A stretch of DNA of 35,633 bases from Paenochrobactrum pullorum (GCF_041929845.1 NZ_JBHEEH010000018.1:1-35633), one strand, 5' to 3'; shown: positions 18,247 through 27,151, numbered from the stretch's first letter. Numbers and translations are program-made. The notes: generated from the letters alone by a model not told the origin.

Positions 18247-18993
18247 ATGTCTCTTAAAGGTAAAATCGCCCTGATCACCGGTGCAGGCTCAGGTTTTGGT
18301 GAAGGTATGGCCAAGCGCTTTGCTGAAGGCGGTGCCCAAGTTGCTGTTGTTGACCGTGACGAAGCAGGTGCCAAACGTGTAGCCCAGGAAATCGGCTCCA
18401 ACGTCATTGCAATTGCTGCCGACATTTCCAAAGAAGCCGATGTCAACGCAGCCATTGCTGCAACAATCGAAAAATTCGGCCGTATCGATATTCTCGTCAA
18501 CAATGCCGGTATTGGCCATAAACCGCAAAATGCCGAATTGGTGGAACCAGACGAATTTGACCGTATCATCGGTGTGAATATTCGCGGTATCTATCTGGCT
18601 GCACGCGCCATTATCCCGCATTTCAAAGAAAATGGTGAAGGCGTTATTCTCAATATCGCCTCGACAGGTGCCAACCGTCCGCGTCCAAATCTTGCATGGT
18701 ACAATGCCACCAAAGGCTGGGTTGTAAGCGTTACCAAAGCATTGGCGATTGAACTGGCGGCATTCAACATTCGTGTTAATGCGCTTAATCCGGTTGCTGG
18801 CGAAACACCGCTTCTGACCACCTTTATGGGTGAAGACTCGGAAGAAATTCGTGCTAAATTCCGTGCATCCATTCCGCTTGGCCGTCTGCTCAAGCCGGAA
18901 GATCTGGCCGAAGCTGCGGCATATCTGTGCTCACCACAGGCTAGCATGGTTACCGGTGTTGCGTTAGATGTGGACGGTGGACGTTCGATTTAA
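18247..18993 (+). CDS. Short-chain dehydrogenase/reductase
   Basis: A 248-residue classical SDR oxidoreductase. The nucleotide-binding motif TGAGSGFG lies near residue 12, NNAG follows, and the catalytic Ser139, Tyr152 and Lys156 (YNATK) are all present. The aspartate at the end of strand 2 (VVDRD) favours NAD(H) over NADP(H). Preceded by GAGGAGAAGAG. It lies between the aldehyde dehydrogenase and the transporter genes, so it probably oxidises a hydroxyl group of the imported compound or of a breakdown product; the substrate is unknown. Confidence 0.92.
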   Translation: MSLKGKIALITGAGSGFGEGMAKRFAEGGAQVAVVDRDEAGAKRVAQEIGSNVIAIAADISKEADVNAAIAATIEKFGRIDILVNNAGIGHKPQNAELVEPDEFDRIIGVNIRGIYLAARAIIPHFKENGEGVILNIASTGANRPRPNLAWYNATKGWVVSVTKALAIELAAFNIRVNALNPVAGETPLLTTFMGEDSEEIRAKFRASIPLGRLLKPEDLAEAAAYLCSPQASMVTGVALDVDGGRSI

Positions 18994-19031
18994 TTTTGTG
19001 GCCTAAAACAACGATTATAAGGGAGGGCATA

Positions 19032-20510
19032 ATGAACAAAAAACTATTTGCCGGTCTGGTCTCCGCGGCCATGCTGGCATCCATCAACGGCGCTTTCGCC
19101 AAAGATCATCTGGTGGTGGGTGAGGTGCTTGAGCCTCCGGGTCTCGATCCAACAGCCAATGCTGCATCCGCCATCCGCCGCGTGACTTATGCCAACCTTT
19201 ATGAAGGTCTGGTACGTATTGCCGAAGACGGCTCCATTCAGCCAGCCTTGGCTGAAAGCTGGACCATTTCGCCGGACAACCTCACCTACACGTTCAAACT
19301 GCGTGAAGGCGTGAAGTTCCACGACGGCGAGGCTTTTGACTGCTCCATCGTCAAGTTCTCCTATGAACGTGCGATGGCGGAAGATTCAACCAATGCCCAA
19401 AAAGGCTTGTTTGAACCAATCGCATCAACCGAATGCCCTGATCCTGCTACTGCTGTGGTAACACTTAAACGTCCGGCCTCGAACTTCTTGTTCGGTATGG
19501 GTTGGGGTGATGCTGTGATGATCGGCAAGCAGTCGGCTGAAAACAACAAAACCAATCCGGTCGGCACCGGTCCTTTCAAATTCAAGCGCTGGGTACAAGG
19601 TGACCGCGTCGAGTTTGAAAAGAACTCTGATTACTGGGGCACACCTGCCAAGCTTGAAGGCGTCACCTTCCGCTTCATCAGTGATCCGTCAGCGGCTGCC
19701 GCAGCAGTCATGGCTGGCGACATTGATCTCTTTGCAGAGTTTCAGGCGCCGGAATTGCTCAACCGCTTCAAGAGCGATGAAAATCTGCATGTCGAAGTGG
19801 GCAGCACCGCTGGTAAAGTTGTAATGTCACTCAATAATGAGCGCGCACCATTTGACAATGTCAAATTCCGTCAGGCTCTGGCACATGCGATTGACCGCGA
19901 TGCTTTCATTGATGCTGTTTCGTCCGGCTATGGCACCGCCATCGGTTCTCATTCCACACCGGCAGAACCAGGTTACATCGATCTGACCGAGGTTTACCCA
20001 TATGATGTTGCGAAGGCAAAAGAACTCTTAAAAGAAGCAGGCGTTGCGGAAGGCACAAGCTTTACCATCACTCTGCCGCCTCCGGCCTATTCCCGCCGGG
20101 GTGGGGAAATCATTGCAGCCATGCTTGCCGAGATCGGCCTGCAGGTTAATCTGGTTCCGATGGAATTTGCCCAGTGGCTCGATCAGGTTTTCAAACGAGC
20201 AGATTATGAAGCGACCATTATCGGTCACACCGAAGCACGCGACCTCGATATTTACGCCCGCGATAAATACTACTTCAACTATAAAAATCCGGAATATAGC
20301 GCTCTTTATAAGACCTATACGGAAACCACAGATGAAGCAAAACAACTGGAATTGCTAGGCCAGTTGCAGCGGAAACTCGCGGAAGACGAGCCAAATATTT
20401 TCCTCTATGCACTGCCAAAAATCGGTGTCTGGAACAAGAAAGTACAAGGCGTTTGGAAAAATCTGCCATTGCCGGCAAATGATCTGACCGCCGCTTACTG
20501 GGCTGATTAG
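19032..20510 (+). CDS. ABC transporter substrate-binding protein, family 5 (peptide/nickel type)
   Basis: A 492-residue periplasmic binding protein that should capture the operon's substrate. The start at 19032 follows GGGAGGGC and gives a signal peptide with cleavage after AFA (about residue 23). The body shows the SBP_bac_5 pattern: PPGLDPT, NLYEGLVR, LAESWTISPDNLTYTFKLREGVKFHDGE, and the acidic C-terminal lobe. Family members bind di- and oligopeptides, opines, glutathione and other amides, so peptide is not the only possible ligand. An in-frame GTG at 18996 is rejected because it would bury the signal sequence. Confidence 0.93.
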   Translation: MNKKLFAGLVSAAMLASINGAFAKDHLVVGEVLEPPGLDPTANAASAIRRVTYANLYEGLVRIAEDGSIQPALAESWTISPDNLTYTFKLREGVKFHDGEAFDCSIVKFSYERAMAEDSTNAQKGLFEPIASTECPDPATAVVTLKRPASNFLFGMGWGDAVMIGKQSAENNKTNPVGTGPFKFKRWVQGDRVEFEKNSDYWGTPAKLEGVTFRFISDPSAAAAAVMAGDIDLFAEFQAPELLNRFKSDENLHVEVGSTAGKVVMSLNNERAPFDNVKFRQALAHAIDRDAFIDAVSSGYGTAIGSHSTPAEPGYIDLTEVYPYDVAKAKELLKEAGVAEGTSFTITLPPPAYSRRGGEIIAAMLAEIGLQVNLVPMEFAQWLDQVFKRADYEATIIGHTEARDLDIYARDKYYFNYKNPEYSALYKTYTETTDEAKQLELLGQLQRKLAEDEPNIFLYALPKIGVWNKKVQGVWKNLPLPANDLTAAYWAD

Positions 20511-20578
20511 AGCATTTCCAGCAAAAGTGTGAAACGGTTTTGCGTCGGATAATGCGATAAAACGAAAAGTTATAGAAT
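20508..20578 (+). repeat. Brucella/Rhizobiales-type intergenic repeat after the binding-protein gene
   Basis: From the stop codon on, the segment beginning TAGAGCATTTCCAGCAAAAG and continuing with CGGTTTTGCGTC and a run resembling AATGCGATAAAAC matches, from memory, a short element found many times between genes in Brucella, Ochrobactrum and related genomes. Only one copy lies in this window, so repetition cannot be confirmed here. Placement between a binding-protein gene and its permease genes suits a role in differential mRNA stability. Confidence 0.6.
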
Positions 20579-20587
20579 AATAAAATT

Positions 20588-20626
20588 ATCCCTCCCGTCA
20601 TTGCAAATGGCAAAGGCGGGAGGGAT
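20588..20626 (+). repeat. Strong intra-operon hairpin between binding protein and permease
   Basis: ATCCCTCCCG (20588-20597) pairs perfectly with CGGGAGGGAT (20617-20626) around a 19-base loop. No U-tract follows (TAAAAAACGGG), so it is more likely an mRNA-protecting or partial-attenuation structure. It would keep binding protein in excess over the membrane parts, as is common in ABC import operons. Confidence 0.7.
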
Positions 20627-20646
20627 TAAAAAACGGGAGACAAAAT

Positions 20647-21597
20647 TTGCTGAGTTATATTTCTGGACGTTTTGTCTCATTAATACTCACGACCCTTGCT
20701 GCCTCAGTGATCGTTTTTTTGCTGATGCAGGTTTTGCCGGGCGATCCGGCAGCAGTTATGCTTGGCATTAATGCGCAGCCTGAAACACTGGCAGCGCTGC
20801 AAAAGCAGCTCGGCCTCGATGCGCCTTTATGGTCGCGTTATCTGTCGTGGATTTCCGGTTTTGTCGTCGGTGATTTCGGTGTCAGCTATACTTATTCTGT
20901 GCCAATCAGCGAATTGCTAGGGCCACGTATTCTTGTCACATTGCCGCTCGCAGTTCTGGCAATGGGCATTTCCGTGATTATCGCCATTCCGCTCGGCGTT
21001 ATCGCCGCCTCCAAGCGCGGCAAGGCTTTTGATGTCGCTGGTATGGGTGCGGCTCAAGTGGGTGTTGCTATTCCTAATTTCTGGCTCGGGCTGCTGTTGA
21101 TTTTGCTTTTTGCTTTGCAGCTTGGCTGGTTTCCGGCTTCCGGCTTTGGTGGCTGGGAAGATGGCTTGTGGAAGGGGTTACGCTCGCTGATTTTGCCAGC
21201 TGTTGCGCTGGCTCTGCCGCTTGCCGCCATTTTGGCACGCGTCACCCGCTCGGCCGTCATTGAAACTTTAGGCGAAGACTTCATCCGCACGGCACGCGCG
21301 AAAGGCTTACCGCGCAGTGCCGCCCTTTGGAAACACGCCGTTCCCAATGCGCTAATCCCGGTTGTTACCATCATCGGCTTGCAGTTTTCATTTCTTCTGG
21401 CAGGTACCATCATTATCGAGAATGTTTTCAATCTGCCGGGCGTTGGCCGGTTGATTTTCCAATCCATCGCGCAGCGCGATCTCATCACCGTGCAATCCTT
21501 GGTCACGCTTTTAGCGGCCAGCGTGATTACCGTCAATTTTCTGGTTGATCTGGCTTACGGCTTCCTTGATCCGCGCCTTTCAACGGGAGGTCACTGA
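20647..21597 (+). CDS. ABC transporter permease, DppB type
   Basis: A 316-residue inner-membrane subunit with six predicted membrane segments and the BPD_transp_1 coupling region (DFIRTARAKGLP). The N-terminal RFVSLILTTLAASVIVFLLMQVLPGDPA is typical of DppB/OppB/GsiC. It starts with TTG, supported by ACGGGAGAC upstream. The stop overlaps the start of the second permease by one base (TGATG). With that partner it forms the channel for the compound delivered by the family-5 binding protein. Confidence 0.93.
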   Translation: MLSYISGRFVSLILTTLAASVIVFLLMQVLPGDPAAVMLGINAQPETLAALQKQLGLDAPLWSRYLSWISGFVVGDFGVSYTYSVPISELLGPRILVTLPLAVLAMGISVIIAIPLGVIAASKRGKAFDVAGMGAAQVGVAIPNFWLGLLLILLFALQLGWFPASGFGGWEDGLWKGLRSLILPAVALALPLAAILARVTRSAVIETLGEDFIRTARAKGLPRSAALWKHAVPNALIPVVTIIGLQFSFLLAGTIIIENVFNLPGVGRLIFQSIAQRDLITVQSLVTLLAASVITVNFLVDLAYGFLDPRLSTGGH

Positions 21598-22463
21598 TGA
21601 GCGACGTGACCGTAACCCAATCCAAAATCGGCAAAGTGCTTTCCGGCATTGGCTTGAGCCGCAGCCTGATGATCGGCTGTATCGTCACCGGCCTGCTCAT
21701 TGCGATGGCACTGATTTCTTATATCTGGACGCCGTTTTCCCCCACCGGCCTCAACATTAAAGACAAATTGCAAGGGCCAAGCAGTGTCCATTGGTTCGGC
21801 ACCGATGCCTTTGGCCGCGATGTCTTTTCGATGATTATGGTGGGAGCGCGCAATTCTATCGCTGTTTCCATCATTGCTGTTGCCGTTGGTGCCGGCATCG
21901 GTATTCCGCTTGGCTCTTATGCAGCCGCACGCGGCGGCTTTATCGACGGCATCATCATGCGCTCGACCGATCTGGCCTTTGCGTTTCCATCCCTGTTAAC
22001 CGCCGTTATCATCACCGCCATTTTTGGCCCCGGTGCAGTGAATGCGATGATCGCCATCGGTATTTTCAACATTCCGGTTTTTGCCCGTGTTACACGCGGT
22101 GCTTCGTTGGGCTTGTGGAAGCGTGAATATGTGATGGCGGCGCGCTGTGCAGGGCGCGGCGACATTGCCATAACGCTTGATCACGTTTTACCCAATATCG
22201 GCCATGTGTTGATTGTGCAGGCAACCATTCAGTTTGCGCTCGCCATTGTTGCCGAAGCCGGTCTTTCTTATGTCGGCCTTGGCACCCAGCCGCCCATGCC
22301 AAGCTGGGGAAAAATGCTCAATGATGCCCAGACTTATATTTACGATGCGCCGTGGCTTGCGATTTTCCCCGGCCTTGCCATTACATTTGCGGTTCTTGGC
22401 CTCAATATGCTTGGCGACGGCTTGCGCGATACGCTTGACCCACGCGTCAGGAGGCAAAGATGA
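21597..22463 (+). CDS. ABC transporter permease, DppC type
   Basis: A 288-residue second channel subunit. It carries the OppC-type N-terminal membrane segment, the HWFGTDAFGRDVFSMIMVGAR signature of this subfamily, and the coupling motif (REYVMAARCAGRGD). It is translationally coupled on both sides: a one-base overlap with the first permease and a 4-base ATGA overlap with the first ATPase. Confidence 0.93.
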   Translation: MSDVTVTQSKIGKVLSGIGLSRSLMIGCIVTGLLIAMALISYIWTPFSPTGLNIKDKLQGPSSVHWFGTDAFGRDVFSMIMVGARNSIAVSIIAVAVGAGIGIPLGSYAAARGGFIDGIIMRSTDLAFAFPSLLTAVIITAIFGPGAVNAMIAIGIFNIPVFARVTRGASLGLWKREYVMAARCAGRGDIAITLDHVLPNIGHVLIVQATIQFALAIVAEAGLSYVGLGTQPPMPSWGKMLNDAQTYIYDAPWLAIFPGLAITFAVLGLNMLGDGLRDTLDPRVRRQR

Positions 22464-23470
22464 GCCTGCTCGAAATTAACCAGATGAATGTGAGCCTGCC
22501 TATCGGTTCACGTCAGGTCAATATTCTCACCGACATCACCATGACACTTAATCGCGGCGACCGTTTAGGCATTGTCGGCGAAAGTGGTTCCGGCAAATCC
22601 ATTACTGCTTTGGCGGTGATGGGCTTGCTGCCCGACCGGATGCAGGTCAATGGCACTTTGCGTTTTGATGGTAAAGACCTCACCACCATGTCGGAGAGTG
22701 AGCGCTGCACTATGCGCGGTCGTCGTGCTGCGATGATTTTCCAAGAGCCGATGACCGCCCTTAATCCAGTCAAAACCATTGGTTCGCAAATCACCGAAGG
22801 CCGCCGTCTGCATTTGGGCGAAAACCGTGCCGACGCCGAAGCCAAAGCCCGCCAATTGCTTGACCGTGTCGGTCTGCCGGGCCCACGCTTCAGTCTTGAT
22901 CTTTATCCGCATCAGCTTTCAGGTGGTCAGCGCCAGCGCGTGATGATTGCAATGGCGATTGCCTGTGAACCTGATTTGCTGATTGCCGATGAGCCGACCA
23001 CCGCGTTGGATGTGACCGTTCAGGCACAAATTCTTGATCTGCTTGATGATCTCGTCGATGAAACCGGCACCGCTTTGATGCTGATTACCCATGATCTGGG
23101 CGTTGTGTCGGAAATGACCGACAAACTTGCCGTGATGTATGCCGGACGCATTGTTGAAACAGGTAGCACACAAGACGTATTCCGCCGTATGGCGCATCCT
23201 TATGCGCGTGGCCTTTTTGCCGCCTCGCCGCATGGTGCGGCTTTAACCACCAAAGATGGCAGCCGCAGCCGTCAGCGTCTGGCCGCTATTCCGGGCGTGG
23301 TGCCTGATCCGTTGCACCGCAAACAAAACTGCACATTTTCTGACCGCTGCTCATTCGTTGAAGCCAAATGCCGTGAACTTGTGCCGCCTTTACTACCATT
23401 CGGCGACAATAATGAAGCCGCCCATAAAGTCGCTTGTTTTTTCCCACGTGAAGATGAGGTCGTGGCATGA
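22460..23470 (+). CDS. ABC transporter ATP-binding protein, DppD type
   Basis: A 336-residue ATPase subunit that powers import. Walker A GESGSGKS lies near residue 40, the ABC signature is LSGGQRQR, Walker B is LLIADEPT, and the H-loop is THDLG. The C-terminal oligopeptide-type domain carries a cysteine-rich stretch (CTFSDRCSFVEAKC), which in relatives can hold an iron-sulfur cluster. It is coupled to its neighbours by ATGA overlaps at both ends. Confidence 0.94.
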   Translation: MSLLEINQMNVSLPIGSRQVNILTDITMTLNRGDRLGIVGESGSGKSITALAVMGLLPDRMQVNGTLRFDGKDLTTMSESERCTMRGRRAAMIFQEPMTALNPVKTIGSQITEGRRLHLGENRADAEAKARQLLDRVGLPGPRFSLDLYPHQLSGGQRQRVMIAMAIACEPDLLIADEPTTALDVTVQAQILDLLDDLVDETGTALMLITHDLGVVSEMTDKLAVMYAGRIVETGSTQDVFRRMAHPYARGLFAASPHGAALTTKDGSRSRQRLAAIPGVVPDPLHRKQNCTFSDRCSFVEAKCRELVPPLLPFGDNNEAAHKVACFFPREDEVVA

Positions 23471-24441
23471 GTAAACCACTACTTCAGGTTAAAGATGTTG
23501 TGCGCGAATATCCGATGCCGCGCCATTCGATCTTTTCTGCACCTAAACATTTACGCGTTTTACATGGGGTTAGCATTGAGCTGAACCCGCGTGAAAGCTT
23601 AGGGATTGTCGGTGAAAGCGGATCAGGTAAATCCACCCTTGCCCGTGCCGTGATGGGATTGGAGCCACCGCAATCCGGCCAAGTCCTCATTCAGGATCAG
23701 GATATTTATGCGCTTGATCGCGCAGCCATGCGCGAAGCCCGCAAACAGTTTCAAGCGATTTTCCAAGATCCATATGGTTCGCTTGATCCGCGCCACACCG
23801 TACAGCGTATCATCAGCGAGCCGATCAATTCGCTGGAAGGCAATATCTCTGCGGCTAAGCGCAAAGCGCGTGTGCAAGAGGTTTTGGAAGCAGTCGGCCT
23901 GCCCCCTGCATCAGCGGACAAATATCCGCATGAATTTTCCGGCGGTCAGCGCCAGCGTATTGCCATTGCGCGGGCATTGATTACCCGCCCTGCCCTGATC
24001 GTGGCCGATGAGCCGGTTTCCGCGCTCGACGTTTCCATTCAGGCGCAAGTGCTCAATCTGATGATGGATTTGCAAGACAAATTCGGTCTGTCTTATCTCT
24101 TCATCAGCCATGATTTGGGCGTTGTGCGTGTGATTACCGACCGTGTCGCCGTGATGCATCTGGGGCGTATTGTCGAAGAAGGCCCGACCAATACGGTCTT
24201 TGACAATCCACGCCATCCTTACACGCAAGCATTGGTCAATGCGGTGCCGAAACCATTTTCGGGACGGCGCAAAAGATCTAAAGCTGCGGGTGAACATGTG
24301 GTTGCCGTGCACACCGAATCCACCGGTCAGGGATGCGCTTATGCGCCAGCCTGCCCGATGGCTCAGGCGATCTGCCTGCAACAAGACCCGAAACAAAAAA
24401 CAATCCAGCAAGGCTGGTATGCCCGCTGCCATTTTGCCTGA
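23467..24441 (+). CDS. ABC transporter ATP-binding protein, DppF type
   Basis: A 324-residue second ATPase subunit. It shows Walker A GESGSGKS (about 49-56), FQDPYGSLDPR in the Q-loop, signature FSGGQRQR, Walker B LIVADEP, and the H-loop SHDLG, all in DppF/OppF form. The C-terminal oligopeptide-type tail has four cysteines. It completes the five-subunit importer. Unlike the other joints in the transporter block, a 30-base gap with GAGGAG leads to the amidase gene. Confidence 0.94.
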   Translation: MSKPLLQVKDVVREYPMPRHSIFSAPKHLRVLHGVSIELNPRESLGIVGESGSGKSTLARAVMGLEPPQSGQVLIQDQDIYALDRAAMREARKQFQAIFQDPYGSLDPRHTVQRIISEPINSLEGNISAAKRKARVQEVLEAVGLPPASADKYPHEFSGGQRQRIAIARALITRPALIVADEPVSALDVSIQAQVLNLMMDLQDKFGLSYLFISHDLGVVRVITDRVAVMHLGRIVEEGPTNTVFDNPRHPYTQALVNAVPKPFSGRRKRSKAAGEHVVAVHTESTGQGCAYAPACPMAQAICLQQDPKQKTIQQGWYARCHFA

Positions 24442-24471
24442 CATTTACATCCATGTTTTTGAGGAGAAACC

Positions 24472-25860
24472 ATGACAAATCTTGCTGATCTGTCCGCTGT
24501 TGAACTTGTTACGGCCTATAAATCCAAAGACCTTTCTCCTGTCGATGTTACAGAAGCGGTTATCACCCGTATTGAGGCTTACGAGCCATCGCTGCATGCG
24601 ATGTGGGCGTTTGACCCATCCGCTGCGCGTGAAGCTGCCAAGCAGTCTGAAGCCCGCTGGATGCAAGGCGCGCCTGCCGGTGCCATTGATGGTGTACCGC
24701 TGACGATCAAAGAAAATATAGCCACCAAAGGCACCGCCGTGCCGCTTGGCTGTGCCGCTTCCGATATGACACCAGCGGTCAAAGATGCACCCGCTGCTGC
24801 CCGCACCCGCGAAGCCGGTGGTGTGATTTTGGGTAAAACCACCATGCCGGATTTAGGCATGTTGTCCTCCGGTCTTTCCAGCTTCCATGAGCTGGCCCGC
24901 AACCCTTGGAACCTGGACACCAATCCGGGCGGCTCCAGTGCCGGTGCCGGTTCTGCTGCGGCTGCCGGTTATGGCCCATTACATATTGGCACAGATATTG
25001 GCGGCTCCATCCGCCTGCCTGCCGGTTGGTGCGGTGTAGTCGGCTTGAAGCCTTCATTCGGCCGTATCCCGCTTGATCCGGCCTTTTTGGGCCGTGTTGC
25101 AGGGCCAATGACCCGCACCGTTGCCGATAGCGCACTTTATATGTCTGTTCTGTCCTTGCCAGACCGCCGCGACGGCATGAGCCTGCCTTATCAGGAGCTG
25201 CCTTGGATGGATCTGGACATCGATCTTAGAGGCAAAAAAATCGGTCTCTGGCTGGATGCTGGCTTTGGCGAACCAGTTCAGCCACAGGTGAAAGCAGCCG
25301 TAGAAACGGCTGCAAAACTCTTTGCCGATGCTGGTGCCATTGTCGAGCCGATTGAGCCGTTCCTTAATCGCACCATGATTGATGGTCTGGATCGATTCTG
25401 GCGTGCACGCTCTTGGAGTGATGTGTCAAAAATGAGCCGCGAAAATCAGGAAAAAATCTTAGCCTATATTTTCGCATGGACAGAAACCGCCAAGGAACTG
25501 GATGGTCAGGAAGTCTATACCGGCTTTGCGCAGATGGATGCGATGCGTTACGCCTGCCTCAAAGCTTCCGAAAACTTCGACTTTATCATTTCGCCAACCG
25601 CGCCAATGCCGACCTATCCGGCACATTGGGCGTCACCGGTCAATGATCCGCAAAAGCCGTTTGAGCATATCGCTTTCACAGTTGCGATGAATATGTCGGA
25701 GCAACCGGCCATTTCGGTCAATTGCGGCTACACGAATGATGGCTTGCCAATTGGTTTGCAAATTTTCGGACAGCGCTTTGATGATCTGGGCGTACTTCGC
25801 ATGGCGAAAGCCTATGAAGATATGCGTCCTGCACAAAAACCTTGGCCTGTAATCGCCTAA
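24472..25860 (+). CDS. Amidase-signature family hydrolase
   Basis: A 462-residue cytoplasmic amide hydrolase. The Ser-cisSer-Lys triad is readable: Lys80 in LTIKEN, the cis-Ser in GGSS (153-156), and the nucleophile Ser179 in DIGGSIRLP. Families with this signature include GatA, nicotinamidase-like amidases, allophanate hydrolase and ω-lactam/peptide amidases. Absence of gatB/gatC nearby and the catabolic setting argue against GatA. It probably cleaves an amide bond of the imported compound or of the product of the creatininase-family enzyme encoded next. Confidence 0.92.
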   Translation: MTNLADLSAVELVTAYKSKDLSPVDVTEAVITRIEAYEPSLHAMWAFDPSAAREAAKQSEARWMQGAPAGAIDGVPLTIKENIATKGTAVPLGCAASDMTPAVKDAPAAARTREAGGVILGKTTMPDLGMLSSGLSSFHELARNPWNLDTNPGGSSAGAGSAAAAGYGPLHIGTDIGGSIRLPAGWCGVVGLKPSFGRIPLDPAFLGRVAGPMTRTVADSALYMSVLSLPDRRDGMSLPYQELPWMDLDIDLRGKKIGLWLDAGFGEPVQPQVKAAVETAAKLFADAGAIVEPIEPFLNRTMIDGLDRFWRARSWSDVSKMSRENQEKILAYIFAWTETAKELDGQEVYTGFAQMDAMRYACLKASENFDFIISPTAPMPTYPAHWASPVNDPQKPFEHIAFTVAMNMSEQPAISVNCGYTNDGLPIGLQIFGQRFDDLGVLRMAKAYEDMRPAQKPWPVIA

Positions 25861-25877
25861 CAACGGGAACACAAAAA

Positions 25878-26702
25878 ATGTCGATTGAAGTTGAATGGGC
25901 GCGTATGACCGCCCCTGATCTGCGCAGCATCGCAGAACGCGGCAATGCACTGGCTATCCTGCCTGTAGGCTCGCTGGAACAGCACGGGCCCCATCTGCCG
26001 GTTATCACCGATACAGCGAGCGCCAGTGCCGCCGCCATCCGCGCCGCCAAACTGGTGGCAGAAGATGTGCCTGTTGCCGTTCTGCCAGGCCTTTGGCTTG
26101 GCATGAGCGAACATCATCTACCTTTCGGCGGCACGATCACCGTTGATTATCAGGCTTATGAAGCCATGCTGCGCGGTATCGTCAAATCTCTGAAAGCGCT
26201 CGGCTTTGCAAGGCTCTTGATTGTCAATGGGCATGGCGGCAATGTTGATCCGTTGGCTGTCGCAGTGCGTGAACTGGCGGTGACTTATGATCTGCCAATT
26301 GTTGCCACCACGCCGTGGTTCCTGGCACCAAAAGAAACTGCTGCCATCTTTGAATCCGACACAGCCCCAAAACATGCTTGTGAGGGTGAAACTTCAGTGA
26401 TGATGGCGATTGCCGGTGATTGTGTGAAAGCCGACAAGCTGGACGAAGCTATGCAGCAAGCACCAGAGCCTGTGCATGCGCCGGACGGATTCTCACGCTT
26501 TTACTCTTTCTCGGAACGTGCACCGATCACCGGCACATGGGGCGACCCGCGTCTGGCGAGTGCTGAAAAAGGCGAAAAATTCCTCGCTATTCAAGCCAAA
26601 GCACTGGCTGATGCGATCAAGAATCCAGCTCTTTGGTCACGTCCGGACCCAGTCTGGCGTGCCAATCGCGGACTAGAAACAACAGCTGGAAGGGCAGATT
26701 GA
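25878..26702 (+). CDS. Creatininase-family metal-dependent amidohydrolase
   Basis: A 274-residue enzyme of the family that opens cyclic or N-acyl amides (creatininase, ArfB formamide hydrolase, IolN, MftE). The metal ligand pattern is complete: Glu34 and His36 in LEQHGPHLP, Asp45, His119 in NGHGGN, and Glu171 in CEGETS. The NGHGGN form departs from true creatininase (NGHYEN) and is nearer to ArfB/MftE-like members, so creatinine is not the assured substrate. The ATG at 25878 follows AACGGGAAC. It is the last gene of the operon, followed by a terminator. Confidence 0.9.
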   Translation: MSIEVEWARMTAPDLRSIAERGNALAILPVGSLEQHGPHLPVITDTASASAAAIRAAKLVAEDVPVAVLPGLWLGMSEHHLPFGGTITVDYQAYEAMLRGIVKSLKALGFARLLIVNGHGGNVDPLAVAVRELAVTYDLPIVATTPWFLAPKETAAIFESDTAPKHACEGETSVMMAIAGDCVKADKLDEAMQQAPEPVHAPDGFSRFYSFSERAPITGTWGDPRLASAEKGEKFLAIQAKALADAIKNPALWSRPDPVWRANRGLETTAGRAD

Positions 26703-26710
26703 CTTTTAAA

Positions 26711-26738
26711 ATAGGCGGTCATAATGGCCGCCTTTTTA
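26711..26738 (+). terminator. Terminator of the catabolic operon
   Basis: AGGCGG (26713-26718) pairs with CCGCCT (26728-26733), with further pairing inside, and is followed by TTTTTATA. It begins about ten bases after the stop of the creatininase-family gene. Confidence 0.9.
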
Positions 26739-27084
26739 TACCAAGTAGAGACTAACATAATTCAGTCACGTGGACATAATGCAACATTGCTTAAAGAAGT
26801 TGTACATGCACTAAAAATGTGCGGGTGGTCGGCATCCAATTAACACCGCACCAATTGAATTGGTTGGATAATTTATAATATAAAAACAAATTGTGCTACA
26901 TATAGTGTAACAATACGGGTGACGTTTTCACACCGTATTTTCAACTAAAACGAACCACTGTTCTTAAACTCTTTGCGTGCTTGATAATTTTAAAAAGTCA
27001 ATTCTTCTAATGAGAATGGACATAAAAAATTATTATAGGTCAAAAATCTTCCGCTATAAATTTAATAACTTTAATAACAATAGG
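26739..27084. other. AT-rich boundary region with palindromes
   Basis: About 350 bases without a gene at the junction between the catabolic operon and the AT-rich polysaccharide island. It holds a perfect palindrome CCAATT-G-AATTGG (26851-26863) and a hairpin AATACGG/CCGTATT with three further pairs (26912-26939). Neither has a clear terminator tail. They may be operators, insertion scars or remains of an RNA. Confidence 0.45.
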
Positions 27085-27125
27085 AAATAATAAAGCAGCC
27101 CGATTAGTACACTAAACGAGCTGTT
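27085..27125 (-). terminator. Terminator of the TagD-like gene
   Basis: Read leftward, CAGC-T-CG-T-TTAGT pairs with ACTAA-T-CG-G-GCTG around a two-base loop, with a few non-pairing positions, then CTTTATTATTT follows. It starts about 28 bases after the stop codon of the cytidylyltransferase gene. Confidence 0.68.
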
Positions 27126-27151
27126 GTAAAAATATTAAAAATTATAAAGCC

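Noticed and set aside
24472..25860. Amidase as GatA subunit of the tRNA amidotransferase
   Set aside because: No gatB or gatC nearby; it lies in an import/catabolism operon under a GntR regulator.
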